NCBI GenBank assembly: GCA_018267915.1
Contig: JAFDXN010000050.1
Span: forward strand, 1 to 64,000
Reading direction: 5' to 3'
From: Bacteroidota bacterium
Lineage (GTDB): Bacteria > Bacteroidota > Bacteroidia > Chitinophagales > Chitinophagaceae
Length of the DNA: 64,000 nucleotides
Of the stretch, positions 34,396 through 42,299 are shown piece after piece. How positions within the stretch are numbered: the stretch's first letter is position 1; every line of letters begins with the position of its first letter. The notes beneath the pieces are model-generated. The model had not been told where the DNA came from and searched no databases. It saw only the letters and a list, made by a program, of their open reading frames with translations. The translations under genes were made by a program, and so were the position numbers.

Positions 34396-35175
34396 TCATT
34401 CAACAATGCGTATGGTCCAGAAATCATCGCATAGATCAGTGTCGGTTATGTATTCGTAAGGCATGGTAAAGTATCCCTTTTGTCCCCAGTCCGGGCCCCA
34501 GGAGTTACGGATGATAAAGCGCTTTTTGCTGTCGTCGTAGCCGACACCCATCACCGCGTGACCACCCTGGTTCTTCTCTTTTTTAAGGTTGGGCATCGGC
34601 ATATTTCCCGTCCGCGCGACCTGCTCGCTTTCAAAAGAATCATAGACGGTAAAGCCGAAAACGAAAGGATAGCCCTGGGCGAGGCAACCGCGTAATTCAT
34701 CCAGTGTATTGTTGACACGCATGTAGCTCAACACCTGGCTTTTCAGCGCAGTTTTGAAGCAACCTGCGGGCGGCTTTTGCGTAAATTTCGAAACAGTGTA
34801 AGGCCAAAGTGGTTCCGGGCAAATACCTAGTTTGTTAGTGACCTTAATGCCGTCCCGTATCTGCGCACCGGCGTCCGTGTTCACTGTATGTTCTATGACG
34901 CGCTCATTGTAGTAAATGAACAATCGCGACGGCATGAAGCTGTTTTCGCTTTGCTTCATCCGTTCGAACTGGAAGGCAGCACCTATGGCATGGGCCGTAC
35001 AGCTGCCTAGTTGCCCCTGGTCCCAGACCGGAGGGCATTGCGCCCTAAGGTCGACCTTCGACGGGAGTGCTTTCAACACATGCGGTGCTACTTTGTATGC
35101 CAGGTCGCGCTTGTCCGGGATGTCCGGGACCCAGCCATATATTTTGTTGCGCGCGTAGATCTTGTTTGCTGCCAT
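34396..35175 (-). CDS. Papain-like (C1 family) cysteine protease
   Basis: The ATG at 35175 gives MAANKIYARNKIYGWVPD (259 residues); an in-frame ATG at 35202 is also possible. The catalytic triad is clear: Cys in WDQGQLGSCTAHAIGAAF, His in QGGHAVMGVGYDD and Asn in IRNSWGPDWGQKGY. There is no evident signal peptide and only a short front part, so there is no long inhibitory propeptide. Related bacterial C1 proteases act on proteins in the cytosol or after release. Its place between the lysis-type genes and TcA suggests toxin processing, or that it is a co-released effector. Both are inferences. Confidence 0.88.
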   Translation of the reverse strand: MAANKIYARNKIYGWVPDIPDKRDLAYKVAPHVLKALPSKVDLRAQCPPVWDQGQLGSCTAHAIGAAFQFERMKQSENSFMPSRLFIYYNERVIEHTVNTDAGAQIRDGIKVTNKLGICPEPLWPYTVSKFTQKPPAGCFKTALKSQVLSYMRVNNTLDELRGCLAQGYPFVFGFTVYDSFESEQVARTGNMPMPNLKKEKNQGGHAVMGVGYDDSKKRFIIRNSWGPDWGQKGYFTMPYEYITDTDLCDDFWTIRIVE

Positions 35176-35203
35176 TATTTTCAGTTTTTTGTGCTTAAGC
35201 ATG

Positions 35204-35530
35204 TTACATTATGGTCCCAATCGCAGTTTTTACAGCCTTTCCCAATACGTCAAAGGCGGCGTTGGCTGCCTGTTGTGCCAAAGCCTTCGAAATGACATTC
35301 AGTGCGTTGAGCTCAGACTCCAGTATCGATCGTTCATCGGCCAGTCTAGCCTGAAAGAACGCGTCGTCGATCTCGCCGGTCAGCCTCGACTGAGTGAGTA
35401 ATTCAAGGCGCTCCTTACGGCTTTCCAGGAATTCACCAGCTGTATCGTTCAGCGATTCCCATCTGTCTGCAACTACCCCCCTAAAGGCCGCGAGCATATC
35501 AGATATCGTCTTGTCCAGATTCTGTTCCAT
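35204..35530 (-). CDS. Small helical protein in the Tc operon
   Basis: The 108-residue protein is almost wholly helical with coiled-coil spacing (residues 20-80, LESRKERLELLTQSRLTGEI) and a more hydrophobic, Ala-rich C-terminus (LAQQAANAAFDVLGKAVKTA). There is no signal peptide. No family is recognised. It begins eight bases after the preceding lipoprotein stop and ends just before the protease gene. Confidence 0.6.
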   Translation of the reverse strand: MEQNLDKTISDMLAAFRGVVADRWESLNDTAGEFLESRKERLELLTQSRLTGEIDDAFFQARLADERSILESELNALNVISKALAQQAANAAFDVLGKAVKTAIGTIM

Positions 35531-35537
35531 GTTAATA

Positions 35538-35963
35538 CTATTTTGTGTTGAGGCCCTTTTCCGCCAGCAGCAGCGGTTCCCAGAAACCCTGCATGTCCGC
35601 CATGTAAATTTTTATCTCCGCATTTGAAAGCACCTCCTTTTGTTTGTGCTCCTGCTTGTAGGTCTTAAAATGATCTTCCAGATTTTTTGTGATCTTCAAT
35701 AGTTCAGTGTTGTTTTTACGTATTTTATTTTTCAACTCGATCGAGTATATCTCTGTTTCGATGTCGATATAACTTTTACTGAAGTTGCCATACATCCTTT
35801 CGGTTTTCTCTTTGTCTAACATTTCCAGGTAAAGTCGATCGGTCATTTTCGCGCCATTGACGATTTGTGTTTCCAAGCCGGCATCGTGGTCTGGCACCCA
35901 GCTGACCTTACAGCCGCAAGTGAGACACAAAAGGAGTAGGCCTATGATAAGCTTCGTTCTCAT
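35538..35963 (-). CDS. Lipoprotein, possible outer spanin-like component
   Basis: A lipoprotein signal, MRTKLIIGLLLLCLTCGC, ends in a lipobox with the Cys at 18. The mature 120 residues are helical and highly charged (KIRKNNTELLKITKNLEDHF, KTYKQEHKQKEVLSNAEIKI), as in coiled-coil spacers of outer-membrane spanins. Its start overlaps the preceding membrane protein gene by four bases (ATGA). The pairing of a membrane protein and a lipoprotein beside a holin-like gene and an endolysin recalls phage spanin pairs, but the sequence is not diagnostic. Confidence 0.65.
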   Translation of the reverse strand: MRTKLIIGLLLLCLTCGCKVSWVPDHDAGLETQIVNGAKMTDRLYLEMLDKEKTERMYGNFSKSYIDIETEIYSIELKNKIRKNNTELLKITKNLEDHFKTYKQEHKQKEVLSNAEIKIYMADMQGFWEPLLLAEKGLNTK

Positions 35964-37003
35964 AATGGCTGCTTGTTTTTATCGTCTGCATTGGCGGCCT
36001 GCGGTTTATTGCCTGCGCCCCTGATGTTTGCGATCTTATTAAGCAGATCAAACCAAAAGGGGGCACCCATGCTTAACGCCAGTACTGTAGCAGCGAACCC
36101 GAATAGTTTGCTGATGATCGCAAGGAACGTGTTCGCATTTTTGAATTCGTCGCCATACCAGCCCAGGGGCAGATGTTCCTGCAGGCCAGCTTCAGTTTTT
36201 CGCACATCTAAGAACCGTCGTTCCAGTTCGACCTGTACCTGCTGCACATTCAATGTATCTTTCGCCGCAACCGCACCTGAGGACCTTAGTGAATCTATTT
36301 TCTTTTTGAGTGTGCTGTCTGCGCTATAGCCGTAGGCCTGCGCCACTACCTTGGCCCTTGCTTCCGGATTACTGTACAGGTATTTCGAGATGGCGAGCGT
36401 ATCTGCATTCAAAGCCAGCGTAATAGCAAGGCCAATGCCGATCGTCAGCGGTCTTGCGTACTTAGTTTTCAGTGTCCCGGTGATCCGGTCCATGTTAGCA
36501 TCGTACCAGGCCTCAACTTTATTCCGAAAAAGTTCGATCTCGCTTGCCGTCTTTGTTGTCATCAGCTTATATTGTTCCGCGGCTTCATTGGCGTACAACA
36601 ACATGACACGCTTAAGGCCAACTGGCAGTATTGACGAGCCTTTGATGCTGGTAACCAGATCGTTTAGGCTCATTGCGACACTGTCCGGTTTATCGGGGTC
36701 GTAAGTGATCTTCTCAAGGAGCGCGGAAACAAAATTTTTGGCGCCGATGTAGCTGGGTGCATCGCCCTCCTTTGATAGGGCAGTTATTGCGCAATGGTCC
36801 ATAATGGCCTGCCCAAGCGGCACTTCTTTGCCGCCGTCTTTCACAGGCTTGTCTAATATTTTCAATAGCCAATCTTCCAGTACACGCGCCCGCAGTTTGA
36901 ATATGGTGAGTGCCATTTCTACGGCCGAACTGGTGATGATGCTGAGCAGGAAGTAAACGAATACCATTCCTACTACAAGGTCAAGGACAGGGAAACTGCT
37001 CAT
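35960..37003 (-). CDS. Membrane protein of the Tc operon
   Basis: This 347-residue protein has an N-terminal membrane helix (about residues 7-27, VVGMVFVYFLLSIITSSA), a central hydrophobic segment (about 183-203, TIGIGLAITLALNADTLAIS) and a C-terminal pair (about 288-318, ISKLFGFAATVLALSMGAPF followed by WFDLLNKIANIRGAG). The SMGAPFWFDLLNK motif is shared with widespread uncharacterised bacterial membrane proteins. It starts 60 bases after the endolysin gene and overlaps the lipoprotein gene by four bases. It may be a partner of the lipoprotein in envelope disruption; at this size it is not a classic inner spanin. Confidence 0.65.
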   Translation of the reverse strand: MSSFPVLDLVVGMVFVYFLLSIITSSAVEMALTIFKLRARVLEDWLLKILDKPVKDGGKEVPLGQAIMDHCAITALSKEGDAPSYIGAKNFVSALLEKITYDPDKPDSVAMSLNDLVTSIKGSSILPVGLKRVMLLYANEAAEQYKLMTTKTASEIELFRNKVEAWYDANMDRITGTLKTKYARPLTIGIGLAITLALNADTLAISKYLYSNPEARAKVVAQAYGYSADSTLKKKIDSLRSSGAVAAKDTLNVQQVQVELERRFLDVRKTEAGLQEHLPLGWYGDEFKNANTFLAIISKLFGFAATVLALSMGAPFWFDLLNKIANIRGAGNKPQAANADDKNKQPL

Positions 37004-37062
37004 AACAATATTGAGTTAAGGGTGAAAAATGATATGGAAAAAGGTAAAAGTAAAAGGAAGTG

Positions 37063-37653
37063 TTAGGCCGTTGCAAACAGGCCTAGTCCCGTTCGATATC
37101 GGTGCAGTCTGTCATCAAGTCCGTTATAGCCGCCGTTGATCTTCTTCGTAATGGCCTTGAATTGCTCGAGGTTCGGCCCTTCGTCTATCGGCTTGCTAAT
37201 GTCGATCTTGTCTGCGAGATCGTTCAGCTTGCGACCATTCCAGAACCAAGCCGCGCTCAGCGCGGCGTAAGTGAGCTGTCCGGGAGTACAACGCGTTACG
37301 TTCTTGCCGCCTAGGAGGCTTGGGTCAATGATGAGGTTAATGCCCAGGGCCTTGCCGACCGCAACATAGTTGGTGCGTCCGGTGATCTGGATCAGCCCTC
37401 GTCCTTTAAATCGCACCCCGTCTCCTGGCTGCGTATTGCCCAAGTCTTTGCGTCCTTCATAGGCTTCCCCGCTGGCCAACTCCTCCGTATAGAACAGTCC
37501 GCCGCTTTCGTGCCCCACTTGCGCGAGAAAACACAATTGCCGGGTGGGCGTATTTATCTCATACTGGTCGCAGGCTTGATTTAGAGATGGTGCAAATAGC
37601 TGAGCGTTCGCTTCCGTAGCGCCCGTAGCCGCTTTGATTTGCTCAATAGTCAT
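37063..37653 (-). CDS. GH19-family endolysin (chitinase-like muramidase)
   Basis: The 196-residue single-domain protein matches phage-type GH19 endolysins: a first catalytic Glu in FLAQVGHESGGLFYTEEL, a second acidic site in GEAYEGRKDLGNT, the substrate motif FKGRGLIQITGRTNY, and the C-terminal TKKINGGYNGLDDR. There is no signal peptide, as expected when a holin lets the enzyme reach the cell wall. It directly follows the holin-like gene and precedes Tc genes. An endolysin in a Tc operon fits the lysis-mediated (type 10) release described for some insect-pathogen toxins. Confidence 0.9.
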   Translation of the reverse strand: MTIEQIKAATGATEANAQLFAPSLNQACDQYEINTPTRQLCFLAQVGHESGGLFYTEELASGEAYEGRKDLGNTQPGDGVRFKGRGLIQITGRTNYVAVGKALGINLIIDPSLLGGKNVTRCTPGQLTYAALSAAWFWNGRKLNDLADKIDISKPIDEGPNLEQFKAITKKINGGYNGLDDRLHRYRTGLGLFATA

Positions 37654-37832
37654 AAATAGGTTTTTATGGTTTAAATAATAGTGCTCTTGTTTTAGGTCGT
37701 TACATCATTATGGTATTTGTGAAGATAAATCGAGGTTACATGATAGAAACAGGTTTGTATACAGTTTTGACTTTGTGAAAACTAAATTAAAAACGATTTT
37801 TCAAATTTCAAAATAAAATTTTCATAACCGTT
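37654..37832. other. Gap between holin-like and endolysin genes
   Basis: About 180 AT-rich bases without a gene. It contains T-rich runs but no clear stem. Confidence 0.4.
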
Positions 37833-38123
37833 TTAAGACTGCAGGTTTTCGATACGCTCGCTCAAGTTATTAATGGCTTCAGTAAGCCTTATGTTCGTCT
37901 CGCATTGCCTTGCGATGGCTTCGATATTTTGCTTTTCAATTTCATACTGGCGATTGAATATCTGTTCGAATTTTTTGTCGGTCTCTTTTTTATCTGCCTC
38001 CCTCAGATTTTGTACGTTCTTCAACTCCTTCATGAAGTAACTCAGGAATACGCCGAGTACGGTAATGGTGGTTATTTTCTCGGCCAATCCACCAACCAGG
38101 CCGGGTGTAGCGTCTAACAGCAT
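37833..38123 (-). CDS. Holin-like small membrane protein with coiled coil
   Basis: The 96-residue protein has one hydrophobic helix (about residues 13-32, AEKITTITVLGVFLSYFM), followed by a long charged coiled coil (QNLREADKKETDKKFEQIFN to the end). This matches the plan of BhlA/UviB-type bacteriocin holins, which are short, single-helix and charged at the C-terminus. It is the first gene behind a good promoter and is followed by the endolysin. Family membership is inferred from plan and context, not from a diagnostic motif. Confidence 0.65.
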   Translation of the reverse strand: MLLDATPGLVGGLAEKITTITVLGVFLSYFMKELKNVQNLREADKKETDKKFEQIFNRQYEIEKQNIEAIARQCETNIRLTEAINNLSERIENLQS

Positions 38124-38187
38124 AATGACAGGTTTTAAAGCTCATCGATGATCTCATAACATTTGGTTTAAGGGGTTAAATTCAGCA

Positions 38188-38217
38188 CAAAGCTAAATCG
38201 GCTTTTGTTCTGAACAA
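38188..38217 (-). promoter_or_regulatory. Promoter of the Tc toxin operon
   Basis: On the minus strand a TTG (38217-38215) is followed 19 bases later by TAGCTTTG (38195-38188), an exact TAnnTTTG box. It lies about 65 bases ahead of the holin-like gene. No other promoter this good was seen in front of the downstream genes except the possible one before TcA. Confidence 0.6.
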
Positions 38218-38553
38218 TGGAAATGTGGATATCTTGTTCAGGGTATGATACCTGAGGCGCATGAAAGCGTTGCTGGGCGCTAAAAATCTAACAAGAATAA
38301 ATCTGTCATTGACGTGCACTTTTAAAAAGAGAGCGTGCCTTCGAACACGAACGAAACACCGCAATTAATCTTGAAAAATAGGTACGTTCTACTTGGCACC
38401 CCGAAATACTGTTTTCATTTGCGTGCTCTTACACTACTCACAAATGTATCTGCACACTAATGGGTCTTGACGTAAATTGCCGGTGGTAAGGCAACGCAAA
38501 TAGCGTTGTTGAATTTGGCCCCTGGGCGCTGTCATTGTATCCTGTTTCACTCG
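38218..38553. other. Intergenic stretch between Tc operon and sulfotransferase
   Basis: About 335 bases hold no gene I can support. Outside the promoter listed separately nothing stands out. Confidence 0.4.
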
Positions 38554-39369
38554 CTAGTACCCAAAGTAGTCATTGTACCACCTATAGGTATTCATGATCC
38601 AGTCATGCACATCCTTACCCAGCACCTGCACCGCTTCCGATTGCAGCATCTCCAGTTTAGGCCTTATCGTGTGCAGGCCCGTATAGCCATGCATCTCGTC
38701 GTCCTCATGCGTGGTTTGCTCTATATGGCCGAAGTTGTGATTGAAAGGTTCTATCTCCAGGTAGTCATACACCCTCCGCATCTGCTCTTCAGGGTACAGG
38801 CATAGTTCTTCATATTTAATAAAGAGCATTTTCTTATCTATTCCCTGCCTGATGGCCTCATTCAGCCGCTCCACGGCTATGCCCACCGGCGCCGAGTTAA
38901 ACCATATATCCACCCGCTTGGGCGTGGTCGTGCCTTGCATGTTCATATGGTTCACCATAGGGTTGGCCTTGTGCTGGTTGTTGCGGAATAACTTCTCCAT
39001 CGATGCGATAATATCCGGCAGGTAGCGTACCAGGCATATGATCTTCGGGTTAGGATAAAAATTATCCAGCAGCTGGTAATAAGCCATATGCCCGCGCGAT
39101 TTATCCAGCACATATTGTTTATCCGTGATAGCGCTGTAAAAGCCCTGCATACCACCTCTGCAAAAGCCAAAGAAAGCCTTCTTCATCTCCTCCGGGTCTT
39201 GCGCTTTGAACTCCACAGTCTCCGTATAGGCATGCCGCGATGCATAAATAAGCTCCAGCAGCCCGCTCGTGGCCGATGCATGGAAGCGCGGGTCCTGGTT
39301 CATCAGATTCTGGAATACAGTACTGCCACTCCTCGGCAGACTGCTCTGAAAAAATATTTTCTCTACCAT
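38554..39369 (-). CDS. Sulfotransferase-family protein
   Basis: The 271-residue protein begins MVEKIFFQSSLPRSGST, whose SLPRSGST loop binds the 5'-phosphosulfate of PAPS. The 3'-phosphate site appears as IICLVRYLPD near residue 120. The rest has the alternating helix pattern of sulfotransferases. It transfers sulfate from PAPS to a sugar or small molecule. It sits upstream (in plus coordinates) of two glycosyltransferase-like genes on the same strand, so a modified surface glycan or glycoprotein is a fair guess. Confidence 0.8.
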   Translation of the reverse strand: MVEKIFFQSSLPRSGSTVFQNLMNQDPRFHASATSGLLELIYASRHAYTETVEFKAQDPEEMKKAFFGFCRGGMQGFYSAITDKQYVLDKSRGHMAYYQLLDNFYPNPKIICLVRYLPDIIASMEKLFRNNQHKANPMVNHMNMQGTTTPKRVDIWFNSAPVGIAVERLNEAIRQGIDKKMLFIKYEELCLYPEEQMRRVYDYLEIEPFNHNFGHIEQTTHEDDEMHGYTGLHTIRPKLEMLQSEAVQVLGKDVHDWIMNTYRWYNDYFGY

Positions 39370-39380
39370 AGAATTTTTAT

Positions 39381-39432
39381 CGCGTCATTGCGAGGGGGAC
39401 TATTAAATATTAGCGCCCCGACGAAGCAATCT
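39381..39432. repeat. REP-like palindromic repeat
   Basis: The sequence CGTCATTGCGAGG is paired with CGACGAAGCAATC after a short AT-rich spacer. This pair is a recurrent intergenic repeat type in many bacterial genomes. Only one copy lies in the window, so the repeat call rests on recognition of the motif. Confidence 0.5.
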
Positions 39433-39469
39433 AAAGTTTAGGTTTGCAAGCAGTTAAATCAACGCAATT

Positions 39470-39508
39470 CCCCCTTGTGCGGACGCCGTTGTGCCCGGGC
39501 GAAGGGGG
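39470..39508. repeat. Small inverted repeat downstream of the glycosyltransferase gene
   Basis: CCCCCTT (39470-39476) pairs with AAGGGGG (39502-39508) around a GC-rich 25-base loop containing GTGCGGAC and GCCCGGGC. It may act as a terminator or be part of a REP-like element. Confidence 0.4.
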
Positions 39509-39562
39509 TTAGGGGGATGTCGTTCAGGAAATACTTCACACTCCGCACTCACTCCCGCTCTG

Positions 39563-40537
39563 TTATTCCACTACCTCCGCCTCTTTCTCCTTCTTCCCTT
39601 TTTCACCCGCCGTAGCCTCAGCGAAGGTGGGCTCCTCCACTACCTCCACCACCGGCGTCACATTCTCATCCCTTAACGCAGCGATTATTTCCTCTGCACT
39701 GAATATCTCACCCTCGTTATTATAAGGGAACTCCGTAGGCGTACCGCTAATGTTATACCTGCTGTACACACTATGCCTCAGCTCCGGTTTCAAGGTAGGC
39801 TCATGGGCAATAATATTCGTATGCATATCATAGCCGAACTGGCTGGGCTTGTTGCCCACCCAGCACACCACGCTTGGCATGCCCAGTGCAGCCGCCGCAT
39901 GCTGTGCAAAACTGTCTATGAACAGGCGCTTGGCGCTCATCTGTATCAGCACCGCCAGCGCGCGGAACTCCATCTGTACAGGCGTAGTGTTTTGCAGCGC
40001 CAGCTGGTCTTCCCTACGGATGTGCACCACGTTATACTGGCTCACAAAAGCATTCACCACCGTCTGAGCTGTATTTATCGGCAGATCGCGCGTCCATGAG
40101 TATTTATTCGGCTGCCCCGCACCGCCGCCATTCGTCTGCACCACCAGTATCGGCTTGTTCGACGAAAAGTTCTTCCCGAAGAACTGCTGCTCCCTGTTGT
40201 TGATAAAAAGCTCCGGCATTTCACCGTCATACTGTATGCCAAACATCTCGCACCATACTTTTATCAGGTGTCCCTGCTCCATGATGAAGTTGGTCTCCAG
40301 GTAGGGGTTGTGCACCATCATCTTTACCTTTTGCCCCTCTATATAGTCGCTGTAGAAGTAGTTGAGGTTATTAAAGTTCAGCGCCTTGTCCACATGCGGG
40401 TTGCAGAGAAAGACCTCCGGATAGCCCGTCACGACGATCAGCCTGTCGTTGGGGTATTGCTTTTTGATAGCTTTGCATACAGCTGTGGCGGCCACGCTCT
40501 TGCCAATGCCCCCGTCGATCTGAAAGATGATGTTCAT
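39563..40537 (-). CDS. Glycosyltransferase family 9-like protein
   Basis: The 324-residue protein starts MNIIFQIDGGIGKSVAATAV, a GT9/heptosyltransferase-type front, with a C-terminal donor half (FIDSFAQHAAAALGMPSVVC, WVGNKPSQFGYDMHTNII). It is clearly paralogous to the N-terminal 300 residues of the next gene upstream (40558-42177), but it lacks that gene's FkbM domain. Its last 40 residues are low-complexity and include the odd peptide PTFAEATAGEKG, encoded by a palindromic DNA repeat. It probably adds a sugar to a surface glycan. Confidence 0.75.
   Translation of the reverse strand: MNIIFQIDGGIGKSVAATAVCKAIKKQYPNDRLIVVTGYPEVFLCNPHVDKALNFNNLNYFYSDYIEGQKVKMMVHNPYLETNFIMEQGHLIKVWCEMFGIQYDGEMPELFINNREQQFFGKNFSSNKPILVVQTNGGGAGQPNKYSWTRDLPINTAQTVVNAFVSQYNVVHIRREDQLALQNTTPVQMEFRALAVLIQMSAKRLFIDSFAQHAAAALGMPSVVCWVGNKPSQFGYDMHTNIIAHEPTLKPELRHSVYSRYNISGTPTEFPYNNEGEIFSAEEIIAALRDENVTPVVEVVEEPTFAEATAGEKGKKEKEAEVVE
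39605..39635. repeat. Palindromic repeat inside the end of a coding sequence
   Basis: The minus strand reads CCCACCTTCGC, TGAGGCTAC, GGCGGGTG and encodes PTFAEATAG. This peptide recurs in unrelated bacterial proteins because the DNA is a mobile palindromic repeat. Here it extends the tail of the glycosyltransferase-like gene. Confidence 0.5.
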
Positions 40538-40557
40538 AAGATGATTTTTTTGCGGTT

Positions 40558-42177
40558 TTAATTCTTTATATAAATAGTATTGGCTTCGTAGCCCTGGATG
40601 TTGTATTCAAATGAGCTTTCCAGTTCCTTAAATCCTAGTCCTCCAAGGTAAGCGTCTATATCCTCTTTCAATGTATGCCCCTCGTAATATGGCTTTAGTC
40701 CCACTTCTGTCATAACAACACGGGTATTCTTCAAAATATTCTCCGCACCTTTTAATACCATCAGTTCCGCGCCCTGCGCGTCCATCCATATAATGTCTAC
40801 TGCGTCCACACTATTCTCTGCACACCAGTTATCCAGCTTGTCGGTTTGTACCTTTATCTCTCTTTGATTCTGGTGTTGAACAAAGCTTGTTTGACCATCA
40901 AATTTCAGCAATGACGAAAACCCCTTATCCACCCACTGGCCAGGCTGCTGGTCCACCACATAGAAGGGGACTTCTTCTTTTTCGTTGCTCAATGCCAGGT
41001 TATGTACCCTGATCCTTTCTTTCTTTTGCCTGGCCAGGCTCTTCAGCCGGCTCATGCACAGGGCATAGGATTCCGGTATCGGTTCGAAGGCATCTATCTG
41101 GGCCTCACCGAAGATATTGGCGAATTCTATACTCTGCCCCAGGTGCCAGCTCCCTATGTCCAGCACCCTTTTTATATTGGTAAGTTCGGTTTGCCCCAGC
41201 AGGTGCATCAGCCGTTGTGCTACCATGCTTTTGCGGTTCACTTCGCGCACTATCTTGCGCCGCACCAGCATTTCTGTGTTCCCTGTAGCGTCTTCCTTTG
41301 ACGTTTCAGCCGCAAGTGCGGCTATGATCCTGTCTGCATCAAATACCTCTTCTTCACTATGGTATGGAAACTCCGTAGGGTTGCCGCCGATATTATATCT
41401 GCTGTACACACTGTATCGTAGTTCAGGCTTTATCGTCGGCTCATTGGCTAATATATTGCTATGCATGTCGTAGCCAAACTGCTCCGGCTTATTACCTATC
41501 CAGCATACCACGCTGGGTTTACCCAAGGCCGCTGCAGCGTGCTGTGCAAAGCTGTCCATAAAGAGTCGCTTGCTGCTTAGCTGGATCAGCACAGCCAGTG
41601 CCCGAAAGTCCATCTGTACAGGGGTTACATTTTGCAGCGGCAATTGGTCTTCCCTGCGTATATGCACCACATGGTAGTCGTAAGTAAATGCATCCACCAC
41701 CTGCTGCGCAGTGCTTATAGGTATATCGCGCATCCAGGAGTATTTGTTCTGCTGGTTGGCCGCACCACCATTTGTCTGTATGAGCAGTATAGGCTTCTCG
41801 CTACGCATGTCTTTGCTGTAAAATGCCCATTCGCGGTCTGTCAGGAAGAGCTCCGGCATCTCCCCATCGTAGGCTATACCGCACATTTCGCACCATACCT
41901 TTACCAGGTGGTCTTCCTCGTTCACGAAAGCGCTGTCGAGGTAAGGATTATGGGCTAGTATTTTCACTTCCTGGCCTTCAATGAAATCTTGATAGAAATA
42001 GTTAAGGTTGGTATGGCTCAATACCCTGTCTATGTTCGGGTTGCAGAAAAACACCTCCGGGTAAGCCGTGATAACTATCAGCTTTTCTTTTGGGTATTGT
42101 TTCCTTATCGCTTTGCATACGGCACTAGCAGCAATACTCTTGCCAATGCCACCGTCAATTTGGAAGATAATGTTCAC
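40558..42177 (-). CDS. Glycosyltransferase family 9-like and FkbM methyltransferase fusion
   Basis: Residues 1-295 of this 539-residue protein repeat the plan of the neighbouring GT9-like protein (FQIDGGIGKSIAASAV, LFMDSFAQHAAAALGKPSVV, WIGNKPEQFGYDMHSNIL). Residues 330-539 are an FkbM-type SAM methyltransferase: the SAM site VLDIGSWHLGQSIEFANIFG, DAFEPIPESY, LDNWCAENSVDAVDIIWMDA and QGAELMVLKGAENIL. FkbM enzymes O-methylate sugars or polyketides. The fusion could add and methylate one sugar. The gene ends 20 bases ahead of the 324-residue paralogue. Confidence 0.82.
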   Translation of the reverse strand: MNIIFQIDGGIGKSIAASAVCKAIRKQYPKEKLIVITAYPEVFFCNPNIDRVLSHTNLNYFYQDFIEGQEVKILAHNPYLDSAFVNEEDHLVKVWCEMCGIAYDGEMPELFLTDREWAFYSKDMRSEKPILLIQTNGGAANQQNKYSWMRDIPISTAQQVVDAFTYDYHVVHIRREDQLPLQNVTPVQMDFRALAVLIQLSSKRLFMDSFAQHAAAALGKPSVVCWIGNKPEQFGYDMHSNILANEPTIKPELRYSVYSRYNIGGNPTEFPYHSEEEVFDADRIIAALAAETSKEDATGNTEMLVRRKIVREVNRKSMVAQRLMHLLGQTELTNIKRVLDIGSWHLGQSIEFANIFGEAQIDAFEPIPESYALCMSRLKSLARQKKERIRVHNLALSNEKEEVPFYVVDQQPGQWVDKGFSSLLKFDGQTSFVQHQNQREIKVQTDKLDNWCAENSVDAVDIIWMDAQGAELMVLKGAENILKNTRVVMTEVGLKPYYEGHTLKEDIDAYLGGLGFKELESSFEYNIQGYEANTIYIKN

Positions 42178-42299
42178 AAGGTATTGTAATTGTTTGCTTG
42201 TTAAAGAAAGACTGGGCTAGGGTATTGCAAAAGACCTTTCCATTTTTTAATGTTCCAAATATTTTCAAATCATTGTCATTGTGAGCCTGCTGAACTGCA

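Noticed and set aside
35538..37003. A definite spanin pair
   Set aside because: The membrane protein is 347 residues with several hydrophobic segments, too large and unlike an inner spanin; only a possible analogy is kept.
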